Shown here in pieces: positions 33,941 to 45,919 of a DNA stretch of 64,000 nucleotides. Both the position numbers and the translations under genes were made by a program. This stretch comes from Acholoe squamosa (taxonomy: Eukaryota; Annelida; Polychaeta; Phyllodocida; Polynoidae), in NCBI GenBank assembly GCA_949317995.1, contig OX439041.1, forward strand, positions 45,741,269 to 45,805,268, given 5' to 3'. Position 1 is the stretch's first letter; each line of letters begins with the position of its first letter. Below the pieces are notes generated by a model. The model was not told where the DNA came from. It saw only the letters and a list, made by a program, of their open reading frames with translations, and searched no databases.

Positions 33941-35844
33941 ATTCAAAGTTGTGGTTTATGTGATTTATGTGGTGACAGTTTTGGTACAATATGTTTAGTT
34001 TGCATTGCTGATGTGGTCTGTCACGTTGTTGGATGCAACAAACACGTTCGATAGACACTGGTGTTTGTAACTTTTGTAAACTCACATTCAACCCATGATT
34101 AGTAAGGAAATGGTAACTAACGTACTTTGGTGCATGCATAGGAATTATATCTCACATGCCCAAACCAGTGATGAATCATATTATGGGGCACCCTCAGCCT
34201 GTAGGGTACAGACGGGTACATACACTGGCAGAGCTACACATGTCATGCTAATATAGAGGTGATCCTAGTGTATTTGATTGACACACGGTTAATAACACTG
34301 CATGAATAATGCATTATAAGGATGCGTTTATAGCATGTTTTCCACCATTAATTCTATTTATTTACCTTTAAAATTGATAGAATCCATTGATTTCTGTTGC
34401 GAGTCGACGAGAAAGCTCTCCACCATCTTGGTTTCAGGTAACACGGTTATTTCAATCACTATACACCAGGCCACGCAACTTTCACGGGCACCAACTTACT
34501 TGCAATGGGAACGTACCAAAGGGGTAGTAGTAGCATTGCTTTAAGGCCTATGTTATGGCTCAACTTCTCTTAAGTTAATGCCCGTAGCTAGTTGATGGGC
34601 TATTCAACAGATGGCACGAGAGGTCATTTTGACAAACGTAATGGCGAAGACGCACGGTCAGTCGCCCGCTTCGAAAGTTTACAACTTTTTTATATTAAAT
34701 ACAGCCATAATATAAGGGAATCTAGTCGACAGGGAGGTAGAATAAGGTTTCAAGGATGTTCTGTCCAAAGTATATTCTTTCATTCGGTATATATGCTTCA
34801 CAAATGGAGAAAATATGTTGGTGTCAACTCGTAGTCAAGGTATGTCCAGTCCACTGTCAATTTTTGGGTTCTTTATCCAGATATATGGGAACTCGTTTTA
34901 TCCACTTTTAGCACTCAAATCAGTAACCATGCTATAACTCCATCTATTCAGGCAACCATAGTAATGCCCGCTATACTCTATCTAAAGTAGTACAACAGCT
35001 GGCACAGAGTTTAGAGGGGCCTGCATATTCCACTCAGCAGAGGAGAAAGTGTTCTTATCTTCGGGGGGTTTTACTTCTGAATAAAAGTAATAGAACGGGG
35101 TAATTTATATTCATGGGATACTGATCTAGATAAACTGACTTGGCTAGCACTTTGAAAGAACAAGGAATGCAGCTATGTTGGATTTTTTTTACCCATTTTT
35201 CCCCCAGCACATAGATTAGGTCTGGAGCCTCGCCCTCTAAAAGGGCATCGACCTGCTGTATTTCTATACCCTTATGGCTTGGCCCTCACCTCATCACTAT
35301 GTATATCACATTGGCAGGCTGCAATACTCTATGTCAGACCCAGCTCATCATATAAGTATAATTATTTGCTTGTTTTGTTGTTCTTTTATAATAAAAGCTG
35401 TAGATGCATATTCCAAACAAAGAAGAACACCCCTCAGCACAGACTGATGAGGAAGAAGCAATTGTAACTGATGAGTGAAGTTCATCGCAAGTGAACCTCT
35501 TATGGAGTGCTTCTTGCAATGACAACAAGACTGTAAATTGAATAACTTGGATTTTATCCTGTGAAAAGTTCATATACATGTATTCATCAACATGTGATAA
35601 GTATACAGGATAAATGTTAAACCATGTACCAGTAGGTACCCCAAAGTTAAACTGTCTATGTGTGATAACAGTATTACTTAGAATATATATGTACGCTTGG
35701 GTGCCTAACTAACTTTAACCAGAACACGAACAGCTTATAGTAGTATATATCTATATGTGTATATATGTGTAGTCCAACAAGCAAGAGGCAAATAGTGTAG
35801 GCATGTTATGAGCTACACATTTAGATTTGTTGGATGGAACATAA
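33941..35844. other. Intergenic DNA, no supported gene
   Basis: A weak relative of the 27440 repeat may lie at 34320-34420. A small inverted pair TCCAACAA/TTGTTGGA (about 35773 and 35830) sits beside the 3' end of the next element and could belong to its terminus. No gene seen. Confidence 0.4.
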
Positions 35845-36461
35845 TTATGGGTGCATCCCATTGATAGAGGACCAGGTACCATGGTAGGCTACATCAGTTT
35901 CCCCTGAACCAGCCTGCACTGCCGCCAGCGAACAACCCCTTCTCAACGAGTGACCTGAGAACATGTGACCATATGGTGAGATTGTGAGATTGTGTGGTCC
36001 CGACCAGAGTGTCATTGTGGTTGACAATAAATTTGACACTCTGAGGAAAGCAAAATACCATTGGTGAGAGCAGCCCAAAGTGGTAATCCATTAGGTGCTC
36101 TCACCAGGTACTCACACACTTTGACGAAGTCTGGAGGTGTCAGAGCAGGCGCTGGTGTTGGAGTGTGTGGATTTAGGTTTACAGCTCCTTTGGCTACTGA
36201 CATAGATTCATATGATGCTAGGCTAGAAGCATCACCACCTCATGCTTCTATCCATAGCCTAGCACTGGTAATATGATTTCTTCTAGATGCTGGAGACTTT
36301 AAAGAGTTGACCAAATATTGCTGATAAAGTGTGGCATCCAGTATCGAGGGAGAAAGGATATTCACCCCATAGTACACACAAAATGTTAGATAATAGGTGG
36401 CCTGGTGCCTTTTATTTACAGCTGTTGCATCAGTGTTAGCAGCCTTGAATGATGTAATCAT
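35845..36461 (-). pseudogene. Tyrosine recombinase of the DIRS-like element
   Basis: Would carry out insertion of the circular cDNA. The N-terminal SAM-like part (36240-36461) has the family pattern FCVYYGVNILSP...YLVNSLKSPASRRNHI. A PLWAALTNG segment and then the catalytic-core FLRVSNLL with its arginine follow, in different frames. The HxxR motif is kept as HSLRRG (35938-35952), with ...AVQAG after it and GTWSS near the end. The nucleophilic tyrosine expected shortly after GTWSS is not found before a stop. At least two frame changes separate the parts. Confidence 0.8.
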
Positions 36462-38330
36462 ATGGGATTCAACATGGGGATTGACTGTGCCGGATCCACC
36501 TTTAAAAGACCACGTCTGGCGACCTCCTGGTCTGCATATTTTCTTCTGTGCTCAATGTGCAGCCTGCTGATTGCATCAGCCAGAGGGAGGTCTTTTCATC
36601 TCTTGTGTCTGATCTCTATGGTATGGTTGTGGTTCACTGCCTCCAGCCAGAATGTACAATCAGCGGGTAGTCCTGTTTCTGTTCCTCTGTATACGGAGTA
36701 GTAGTGGGAGTTTGAGTTTCCCCCCCCCTCCAACCTTTGTTGAGTCCAGTTCAAACACCTCACCTCTAGTCTGGAGTAGACAGATGCCATTCGTGGTATG
36801 AGCGTACTGGAGGAACCATAGGACATCCATTTTGAAAGCCTTCGATACATAAATTGTACCGGTATCAGGGGCCTTCCTTATGGTCTCAAGGATCCTCCTC
36901 ATGAATTCTCTGGCGGCTGGTATACACTTTGACATATGATTTATTTTACCCGCTAAGGACAGAACTCTCTTTTTGGTAGAGTAAGGTGCTTTAAGCCACT
37001 GAGTACACTCCTTCTCTATTTCAGCGAGTTTATCCTTGGGAACTGTTATTGTCATTTGCACTGTGCCAAAGAGGAACCCCAGCCACTCCATTCTGGTTGT
37101 TGGCGGTTTTAATTTGCTGTCTGCTAATTGAAGCCCCAAGTCTGCTGCTAGGACTTTGAAGGCTTCATAATCTACATTGGCCCCTTCTAAGGTAATATTG
37201 GCCCCTCAGAAGTCGTCAAGGTAGGCGAGGGGCCAGTGGCCATTTTTAGTAGGAGGTGTACCACCACATTGGTTGTCCTTTGGCAGGCTGTGGAAGAGAG
37301 CCGAGCACCAAATGAGGGGCATATGTCCACGTAGTATTTTCCTTCATGTAGCATGCATAATAAGGAGAGTCTGTTATTTCTATCCTCAACTGTATGTGGA
37401 CCCTGGAGAGGTCTGATTTCCAGAGGTAGGAGGCAGGGCCCAGTATTTGTATTTTTGTAGCCAGGTCATTGACAGAGGGCAGGGTATAAGGGCAGAGGTG
37501 TCCCTCCATACAGTTCTTTGTTACTCCACTGTTCATGCCCCTAACCTCCGGATAGAAGACGTCTAAGACGACCCTCTTTTCTAAAGAGTCCTTTTTAGCC
37601 CTGGTCATTAATGGGGCCATGTTGGAAGGGCTTATCACTGAAAGGACCTATGATAGCTCCCATTTCCAACTTCTTTTGAAGGAACTTATCTTTGTGAGAT
37701 GGGTGTCTTGTAGCAGAAGAGTGGTTTTTCTCTGTGGACTCGATGTGGGACAGTGTCTTTATCATGGTAATCTTTGAGTAGAGTCTCCCAGCGGTTTACT
37801 TTCAATCCTGATGGCATGACAATGCGGGCCTGACAGTGATTGGGTAGTTTGGTGTCTCTCACCGCCGGGTAAATTAGTGCATGCTGTGGGAATTCATCTC
37901 AGAGACCTGGAGTGAGGTGTGGCCAGAACTTATCCCTGATTGGTGCAAATTCTTCAGGGGTTGGACCTGGAGGTGGGTTACCATCAACCTCAGGGTCTCG
38001 TGAAATGTCAAAGTTTGGCTCATTATCATTATTACTGATCCTATGTAACTCACCAATCTCAGATAGGATGGGCTCTTCATTAGAGGGAAGTGCATCAATA
38101 AGTCCTAGAGCCTCTTTTTCAGTGAGGGGAGCATAGAATTCATTGTCTGTCATGGAGTTTTCATTTTTACTGTAGTTTACCACCAGATTAGACTTATCCA
38201 ATTCATTTACAACCCTGAAATCCTGAGGAGTGGGACTTCTAGGAAAGGTCCATTTGTGCGACACAGTCAGACTACTCGTGGAAGTCGGTGGAGTCTTGGG
38301 AGCCCTATGCACATAAGTGGCCTTGAGCAT
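36462..38330 (-). pseudogene. RT and RNase H of the DIRS-like element
   Basis: Copies the element RNA. Before the palm lies the PSGL...WETLLKDYHDKD motif (about 37770-37820) typical of DIRS/PAT/Ngaro RTs. The palm has MTRAKKDS..KRVVLDV, then KSDLSR with the first catalytic Asp (37246-37638), and YLDDF (37209-37223) with the YxDD pair intact but a TGA right after it. A LGFLFGTVQMTITVPKDKL thumb motif (36660-37139) follows. RNase H ends with ...EIRHKR and ADAISRLH (about 36560-36600). At least three interruptions make it non-functional. The N-terminal acidic 38330-37899 part is of unknown function. Confidence 0.85.
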
Positions 38331-38479
38331 ACTCGTTAACTACTGGTACATTGGCAGTAACGGGGAGGCCTATCTTAATTGTAAGGTTTGGTGTGTCATG
38401 GATATTAGTTCCAACATGGCAGCCAGGTAGAGCCGGCCTATCCTCGAAAGGGAGTTGTATTTCCTGGGTTATTCTTTAT

Positions 38480-40037
38480 ATTGCACATATTATGTGTGTG
38501 GAAGTGGATGAGGTTGATGTTGGACGTACACCAACTGCAATGGTGGCCATGTTGTACTCCATCTTCCACATGTCCATCTTGCTTCAGGCATCCAGTATCT
38601 GAGACTACATCTGTGCGATTAGCAGTGGGCTTAGCACGCCTTCTACCATTAGGCTTATTGTTATTACTGGCACCACCTGAGCTAGCATTATTATTGTTGC
38701 TGTTGTTGTAGGCCTGTTGGTTGTTATTTCCAGTGGTGTTAACACTCTGCTGCAGTGGCTGAGGCTGCTGTGGGGAATAATTTACCCGTCTGGACCCTGG
38801 AGATCTCAGACCTCATAGCGGTTATATCTGGGTGTAAGGCAGGCTTTATCTGAGTGATATCATTCCAAGTGATGTCCCCAGAGGCAATAGCAGTGAGCAC
38901 ATCTTCAGACCAGGATCTAACCTGTCGCCAGTCGTAGTCTTTCGCATCTTGGATCACATGGAAGAAATGGGCCATTATATACTTCTTATCATTTACTGGG
39001 GTCTTTGCATCATTGGCTAAACTGTGAAGGCCGTACAAGCATTCACCCAGTTGTAGCAGATTTAATGCAGGTTTAACCCTTGCAGTATGTAATCGTGTGC
39101 ATGCGTGGGCCTACCTTTAATTGTAGTGATGTGTTGAGCTGTATCCAGAAGGGTCTGAACTCAGAGTGCCACATTTTGGTCTGCGACATCCTTCATGGAC
39201 ATGGCCAATACCTAGGACTGGAAGTTAGGCTGGTATAATGGTTGTACTCCCGGTATGATGGCGGGTACCGGCTGTGCATTGACAACTGAAGGCTGTAGGC
39301 CTGTAATGGGGGCCTGCTGAAGGCCCGGGGTAGCTGTCACGGCCTGAGGAGCACCCATGGTGACCACGCCAGGCTGGAAGTTGTTATAAGCAGACAACCC
39401 ACCGTGTAGTGAATTCACAGAGTTGATGACTTGTGTAGAGACTGCAGGTAGAGTGGCCGGCTGTGTAGGAGCAAGGCCAGCAAGCAGGTTGTTGGGAAGG
39501 TTATAGGCTGACGGTGGTGTTGGAGTAGGCTGAGGTTGGATGAACACCGCCTGAGTCACTGACACCACGCCGTCAGTAGCTGTCGTAGTCGGGTTGACAG
39601 CACTGTCAATAGTAATGACAGGCTGGCCTCTGGGCTGAGCAGCAGGCACTGGAGTATTGTAAGGAACATTACGAGTAGTTTTTGACCTTGTTGTCATCTT
39701 TCCCCCACCTACAGGCTGGCATCCAGGCTGAGCAGCAGGCACTGGAGTAGTGTAAGGAGCATTACGAGTAGTTTTTGACCTTGTTGTCATCTTTCCCCCA
39801 CCTACTGGCTGAGCTGTAAGAGTAGGGGCCGCTGTAGGAGCAGTTGTGACAGCAATCGTTGCAGCCGGTGTATCTGGGACAAGCATCTTGAGCTTATCCA
39901 GTATAGTGTTTGGAGGTGTCAACGACTCGTCCAAGTTCAGTCTCTACTGTGCCAACTCTGCCGGCCAGTCCAGCGAGTGTAAGGCATGGTTGCTTGCTCT
40001 TATTAGCTCCGGGGTTCTTATCCTTCCTTGAGGCCAT
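38480..40037 (-). pseudogene. Gag-like ORF1 of the DIRS-like element
   Basis: Probable start ATG at 40035-40037 (peptide beginning MASRKDKNPG, then a short heptad-like stretch). A frame change near 39935 leads into the long Pro/Thr/Ala-rich stretch 39212-39934, which contains an internal duplication (GGGKMTTRSKTTRNAPY-type unit twice). A stop ends it; the fragment at 38739-39038 has the conserved gag block DYDWRQVRSW...IASGDITWND found in this order of elements. A Cys/His-rich remnant (HHCSWC) follows near 38550. Confidence 0.7.
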
Positions 40038-40487
40038 CTTTAGGGCACGTGGACTGTTACTAACTTAGCAAAAATAAAAAAAAGTTTAAAATGTCCATCT
40101 GCACCTTGATGGATTATAAGATGAAGAGGGGGCAAACGCCGTGTTGTGTTGTGACGTCACCAATAGTAGGTGCCACAAGGGGCGTCTAGGTGTTTCCGGC
40201 CCTGTCTCCATTACCCGGCAATTTCTCAATTATCGACAATTGTTCTCGGTGAAGTATTTGTCGCTAAAGGCAGGTACGGTCTGGTGGTTATTTTAAAATA
40301 ATGTTTATTTGTCACTCTACTTAAATACCTTTCTGTTATAACATGCTACCAATGTGAGACAGTCTCCCCTATATCATACACAATGGTATAAAACTGCCAT
40401 ATCAAACAGTCACAGGATGTATGAATACTGTATGATGTATAGGTACATCTTCACCGTGAATATGCACATGATACTAAGCTAATAGAT
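40038..40487. other. 5' flank of the DIRS-like element
   Basis: Non-coding; includes the CRE palindrome at 40152 and probably the element's untranslated leader. The outer boundary was not found. Confidence 0.4.
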
Positions 40488-40590
40488 CATGGATATTGCA
40501 GCCCTAGGGCCGTACATGCTGGATATACCCGAGCCGCGCAGTGGCGAGGGTATATCCAGCATGTTAGGCCCGTGGGCTGCAATATCCATG
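40488..40590. repeat. Palindrome heading dispersed repeat copy 2
   Basis: CATGGATATTGCAGCCC (40488-40504) pairs with 40574-40590; an inner arm CATGCTGGATATACCC pairs with GGGTATATCCAGCATG (40548-40563). The loop GAGCCGCGCAGTGGCGA is GC-rich. Confidence 0.9.
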
Positions 40591-40930
40591 ACCTAATAGG
40601 TTTATACCACGATTTCCTCCATTTTGTATTAACTTCTTACCTGATATGCACAGAATATAGCCACAAGAAGACATTTTGTAAAAGCAAGTGATACGGCCCG
40701 GGTCACCGCTCTACGCGAAGCCATTGTTTTTCTTCCTTGCTGGGAGAGGTACTGCCGTGTATACAGTCACTTTTCGTATTGAATCCAACCATGACAAGTT
40801 TTCAAATTAAAACTTACATATCCTTAGACATTCTAGATGAGTACTCCATGCTTGATATGTCCGCTATATTCAAAATAAATAAGAATCCATTGATTTTCCA
40901 AAATGGTCCGAAATTTTCGGCGTCTTCCTC
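40591..40930 (+). repeat. Dispersed repeat, copy 2 (homologous to 27440-27740)
   Basis: Same order of shared words as copy 1, ending ATAAATAAGAATCCATTGAT. Both copies are preceded by a palindrome with different arm sequence but the same architecture. Confidence 0.65.
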
Positions 40931-41775
40931 ATACGACGAGCAGTTGACCTATATCTACATCCGGGCCACTGACACACTTTCGCCGGACAAGGAGGCAGGT
41001 GGCCGGGGTTCAATTCTCCTACGAGTTGGGACGATTTTTCACATTGAAACAATGGCGAGACTGAATTTGTATGTCCGCCAGCGTCTCCCAAAATATTCTA
41101 AGTCCAACTTGACCCCGAAAAAGTATATACCAAAAATTTCAAAAATGCACATGAGTGGTATATGCAGAATATACCATGTATATATCGCATATAAAACCAC
41201 CGGAAGTGCCAGAATTGTGGTATAAATTATTGACATAATGTATGATATTGGGAAGTAGATTATACAACTGCCGGTATAAGGCATATGCTTGGATGGATGA
41301 ATCTTGTACAAACATGCCTGGCCTAAATTGAAGATCTCCCAAAAATAAACATGATAGTTTGTTAAACCTTCCAGTAAGAACTCGTGAAATTGCTTATGCA
41401 GTATTTATATTGGATCCTGGTGAGTGAAGTGGCGATCAATCTGGAGAAAATTGCAATGTCTCCATACCCATAATGTTTTATGTGGATTTCTGATCACCAC
41501 TATTTTTGACCATTCTTTGTTTGCATTTCACCTGCAGATGGTGGCAGTTTGCTCTCCCTACAATGCCATGGCTGTTAAATGTTTAACACCTAGAAATCAC
41601 CTTTTGATGGATTTTGAGGTTCAGTTGATTTTCACTTGTCTCTCCATTGATCGGAGACAAGGCGACAGGGAAGAGAGTGACCTCTAAGTTTAGTTCAGGT
41701 GAGCTATACGACCACACGCTTTTATACGGCCGATGATATTGACACGACGACCTAATGAATATAGCATGTCCTATA
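40931..41775. other. Intergenic DNA with a possible tRNA-like B box
   Basis: GGGGTTCAATTCTCC near 41006 looks like a B box; no full tRNA fold. No gene. Confidence 0.4.
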
Positions 41776-43160
41776 TACACATACATGGTCGTGTATATAA
41801 GAGACCTTATATACACGACCAAAGGTTGGTCAGAGGACAGGTGTGTATATAAGACACCTTATATACACAACCAAAGGTTGGTCAGAGGACAGGTATGTAT
41901 ATAAGACTTCTTATATACATAACCAAAGGTTGGTCAGAGGACAGGAGGACAGGAGGAGTTTAGGGTTAGTCACAGGACATCTGTTTAGGGTTGGTCAGGG
42001 GACATATAGAGGACAGGAGGGGGAGGTGTGCTTAGGGTGTTTAGGGCTTGTCAGAGGACATGTGTTTAGGGTTGGTCAGGGGACATATCAATTAAGTGTC
42101 AGTCAGAGGACCTTTTTTAAGGTTGGTCAGGGGATATGTCTTGTTAGGGTTGGTCACAGGACCTTTTTAAAGTTGGTCAGAGGACATGTCTAGTTAAGGT
42201 TGGTCACAGGACCTTTTGAAGGTTGGTCACAGGACATATGTTCAACATGTATTTAGGGTTGGTCAGAGGACCTTTTTAAGGTTGGTCACAGGACATGTCT
42301 AGTTAGGGTTGGTCAGAGGACTTTTTGAAGGTTGGCCACAGGACATGGATTGGTCAGAGGACATATTTATTTTCTTTAGGGTTGGTCAGAGGAATTCTGT
42401 AAAAATGTATACTGATAATACAGTAAGGGATGTGCGTACGGCCTGTCCTAACACACGCGACCTGGTCATACATATAAGACCTACAAATATGCACAACCTA
42501 TTCCTTGTGTGTATAAACACACCTTATGTGCACATCTGCAGATGGTCTTGTGTATAATGGGTAGTTATACACATGACCAGGTTGTGCGTATAAGACATAC
42601 AAATATGCACTACCTGGTCATGTGTATATCATCGGCCTGCCCTAACATATGTGGATTATCTTCTCTACAACCCCACTGACCATCCCTGGTTTGGTGTCCT
42701 CTGATGAACCCTAAAAAAGTATATGAGTGTCCTCTGACCAACCCTGAAAAACAATCCTCTGACCAACCCTGATTTGATGTCCTCTGACCAACCCTTAAAA
42801 AAGGTGTGGGGGAGGGGAAAAGTAGGTTGGGATGAGGGTTCGAACCTGCGATGGCCAGATATGAAGTCTGACGCCTTATCCATTAGGCCACCAGCCCTTG
42901 TGTAGTGGGCTATGGCATTGGATGTTATATAGATATGCTTGTCCTGTGACCAACCCTGAAAACATATGTCCCCTAACTTACCTTGTAATGTTGTCCTGTG
43001 ACCAACCCTGATTTGATGTCCTCTGACCAACCCTAAACACACTGGGGTATGTCCTCTGACCAACCCTAAACACACGCTGGGGTATGTCCTCTGACCAACC
43101 CTAAACACATGCTGGGGTATGTCTCTGACCAACCTTGTAATGTTGTCCTGTAACCAACCC
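41776..43160. repeat. Minisatellite-built foldback (GGTTGGTCAGAGGACA arrays in opposite orientation)
   Basis: 41821-42390 carries roughly 19 copies of GGTTGGTCAGAGGACAT-like units on the + strand, starting with three 52-bp steps (41821, 41873, 41925) that also contain TATATAAGACACCTTATATA palindromes. 42680-43150 carries about a dozen copies of the complement. The middle (42400-42680) has further inverted TATACACATGACC motifs. The two arrays can pair into a long imperfect hairpin. This fits a foldback-type element whose arms are tandem repeats. No ORF of note. Confidence 0.8.
42826..42898 (-). repeat. tRNA-Arg-like sequence with TCA anticodon (pseudogene/SINE-like)
   Basis: The - strand has a D-arm region TGGCCTAATGGATAAGGC as in eukaryotic tRNA-Arg, a pairable anticodon arm with loop CTTCATA (anticodon TCA by position), and a B box GCAGGTTCGAAC. 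The acceptor stem has several mismatches and two T-stem pairs are lost, so it is most likely a tRNA-derived fossil, not a UGA-reading tRNA. It lies inside the right arm of the minisatellite foldback. Confidence 0.6.
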
Positions 43161-43579
43161 TAACTGTGTGTAAATAAGACCGCTTATATACACATCATCT
43201 GTGTGTGTGAATAAGAACCGCTATATACATGTCAATCTCATGTATATATCGCCAGCGTTTTTATACCTGTTCAACTGAGGTCTTTTTTGTTAACAGTTCC
43301 ATAGAATCTATGCACACAATGGCAAGCATATATTAAACTTGATTGGTGTTACCATCTGACAATTTGAAAGATAAAAATGTACTTCAACAAAATTAAAATA
43401 CCTATAAATGATTTGAATTACTCATGTTATTTCAATCATTTCAGTGCAGTTGAAAAGTAAATAATTTGGGTTGTGACATGCATGAGGATCGACTCAGCGT
43501 CTGAAATAAATTAGATTTAGCAGATTTATCTTCATTTATCTTCACAGTAAGAAATCTGATACAGTGAAAAAGGGCCTCC
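43161..43579. other. Intergenic DNA, no supported gene
   Basis: No gene or clear element between the foldback and the next repeat. Confidence 0.45.
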
Positions 43580-43964
43580 CCCAGTGGGCATGGAACATAG
43601 CATAGACGTTGACAAATGGTGGATATTGTGTTGATAGTGCTGGTCAACCTGTCTTCAACACTTTTTCAATGATTCCATTTCCATTTTGTCAACCGTCACC
43701 ATTTCAACATCAGATCAAGAGTTGACATATCAACATTAAAATATTGTTCTCAATTCAATGTTCATTCAATTGATTTCAATGTTGATTCAATATTGCCATG
43801 CCAACAAAGAATCATCTATGACTATCAATGTTGTCTCAATGTTGATTTGATCATGTTGTGTCAACTTTCTAGTTCAAACACATTTCTACCCTGAATCAAC
43901 TGTTGACATGCAAATATTGCAAACATTGATTCAATGCTGAATCAACATTGATGTGCCAACTGGG
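43580..43964. repeat. CCCAGTGGGCA repeat, copy 1
   Basis: Begins CCCAGTGGGCA and ends TGCCAACTGGG, near-perfect TIRs. The inside is made of degenerate CAACATTGA/TCAATGTTGA words, themselves complementary. Non-coding; superfamily not assigned. Confidence 0.75.
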
Positions 43965-44062
43965 TTACAGTAGAAACCCCTCCACAGCAACTCCCTGGTA
44001 CATCCAGTGGGTCATGGGAAGTCGACATAATCAGTATAGTACAGATTGTATTGAAACGTTAC

Positions 44063-44299
44063 TACCGTAATCTCCCGCGTAGAAGACGCGCTGCGCGTAT
44101 AAGACGCACCCCAAACTCAGCAAATGCATTTTCGCATATAAGACGCACATTTTAAGGCTCAATTTTGTAAATCCAGTACTGTTCTATAGTAAAAATACCC
44201 CTCGTATAAGAGGCACCCCCAACTTGAGGAAATCCTATATTACCCAGTAGGGATTTGTTTGGCGTAGAGGACGCGTCTTATACACGGGAGTTTACGGTA
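44063..44299. mobile_element. 237-bp MITE with TA-CCGTAA ends
   Basis: TACCGTAATCTCCCGCG at the left and CGGGAGTTTACGGTA at the right; inner arms continue with AAGACGCG/CGCGTCTT and repeated GTATAAGACGCACCCC-like words. TA on both sides suggests a Tc1/mariner-type TA target duplication. Confidence 0.75.
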
Positions 44300-44430
44300 T
44301 ATCCATAAATCAAAGAGTGATCTAAAACCAAAGATGATGTCTCTATTGCATAGATTAATCAATCAGCATTATATCGAAAAGCATTTAATCAGGCTAATGT
44401 ATTCATATCAAAACACACCTTCCCCACAGC

Positions 44431-44620
44431 CAGGGGGAACAGAGCATTGAATCATTGTTGACAATTGGTTGATATACCATACTATGTGTTGACACTGTTT
44501 TTAACATGTTTTGGGTGGTGCCATTTCAGGGGGAACAGAGCATTGAATCATTGTTGACAATTGGTTGATATATCATACTATGTGTGGACACTGTTTTTAA
44601 CATGTTTTATATGGTGCCTT
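44431..44620 (+). repeat. 96-bp tandem duplication
   Basis: CAGGGGGAACAGAGCATTGA starts at 44431 and again at 44527; the two 96-bp units differ at few positions. Confidence 0.9.
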
Positions 44621-44689
44621 TCCAATGCTGTCGCTATCAGCTAGGCCCCTATTTCACCATCTTATTTCATGCTGAGATAGCAATCACCA

Positions 44690-44925
44690 CATAACTGTCA
44701 ACATTGAAACACTATCATATCAACAGTGAATCAACATTGATCACATAATACGTTAATCAGCACTAACACATCTGTAGACTTTAAATCATGGATGACTTGA
44801 TTATGTTGTGAAAGCCTTCAAATCCAACTATGCGATTCTTAACCTTGCATCAACTGCTGAAAAACAAACTTTAGAGACATCATATCAACATTGATTTAAT
44901 GCAAGTGTACACCCAGTGGACAACG
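44690..44925. repeat. CCCAGTGGGCA repeat, truncated copy 2
   Basis: Diverged CAACATTGA-word sequence ending ACACCCAGTGG. Confidence 0.55.
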
Positions 44926-45532
44926 TGTTTGGTATCGGAGTCTATACTAAGCTCGAGACAGTAGGATCCATAGGTCCTACTGTTAAATGGGAGATAATTC
45001 CCTATACATGTGGCTTGCTATAATGGAGCTTTCTTAACAACTGCGGGCCGACAGATGAGATAAGACTTTATCAAAGGGGGTGTTCCATTGGGCTGTTTCC
45101 CAAATGAGCCCTATGGAACTTCTCCCTTTAGGAGAGAAGACAAAAGCAACTTATCTCATTTGTCAGTTAATATGTCCCTTCGTATGCCCCTTGAGTATCA
45201 TAGTCTTGGTCAAAGGTTCAAATCACGTCCTATGGAATCCAATCTAAGGCGAAATATTCAACGTGCACCTTTTCCTTCTTCTTGTTTTACTCAACCATGC
45301 AACAAAGAGATATAAATTAAAATTCATAAAAGTCACCCCAGACGATCCCCTATTATGCACTGGTCAATGTGTTAGCAGTTTATGACTTGTAACAGCAGCA
45401 ACCACTAGGAGTATAGTTTCATTCTTTCTTCTCTCATATTTCTGCATGATGAGGAAACTACTGTTAGCAATGTGAATTTCTGCATAATCAGGGCGGATGA
45501 TTTAAGCACATAGCAAATAGCAGAGATGGACT

Positions 45533-45919
45533 GCAGTAATATCCCGCATGTAAGACACAGCTTTTATAGACCCCTAGTGTACTTGTATAATCAGCAAAAG
45601 TTGCTGACAAAACTGCGAGATACTGACAAAAATGTATAGGTTTGTTAGCATCTCGTAACCATCAGGCTAGATACCGACAAAACTGCAAGATGGTGACAAG
45701 AGCCACTTTTGTCACCATCTGGACATGTTTTGTCAGTATCTTGCAGTTTTGTCGGTATCTAGCCTGATGGTTACGAGATGCTAACAAACCTATACATTTT
45801 TGTCAGTATCTCGCAGTATTGTTACCATCTAGCTTAACAATGCGCCTGCTAGCTTTTTCTTAAGTTTGGCGTACATCTTATATCTTATGGGTGCGCCTTA
45901 TATATGAGGTATTACAGTA
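45533..45919. mobile_element. CCGTAA-type MITE hosting a nested palindrome
   Basis: Left end GCAGTAATATCCCGCATGTA, right end ATATGAGGTATTACAGTA; a diverged relative of 44063-44299, enlarged by the insertion at about 45606-45823. Confidence 0.6.
45606..45823. mobile_element. Near-perfect palindrome, 86-bp arms
   Basis: 45606-45691 and 45738-45823 are inverted copies with only a few mismatches at the outer tips; the 46-base spacer contains its own stem (GGTGACAA/TTTTGTCACC). Arms carry repeated CTGACAAAA/TTTTGTCAG words. The near identity suggests a recent insertion or gene conversion between arms. Confidence 0.9.

Larger units (their letters stand above)
35845..40037 (-). mobile_element. DIRS-order (tyrosine-recombinase) retrotransposon, decayed
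   Basis: Read on the - strand, the block shows a gag-like region, RT, RNase H and a tyrosine recombinase in that order, with no integrase or LTRs. This is the plan of the DIRS order (DIRS, PAT, Ngaro). Several stops and frame changes interrupt every region. No methyltransferase domain is seen. Terminal repeats (split direct or inverted) could not be recognised, so the family is unresolved. A TGACGTCA palindrome at 40152-40159 lies about 115 bases upstream of the gag start, where a promoter is expected. Confidence 0.85.

Noticed and set aside
42826..42898. A UGA-reading (TCA anticodon) tRNA
   Set aside because: D-arm and anticodon arm look good, but the acceptor stem and two T-stem pairs are broken; more likely a tRNA-derived fossil.
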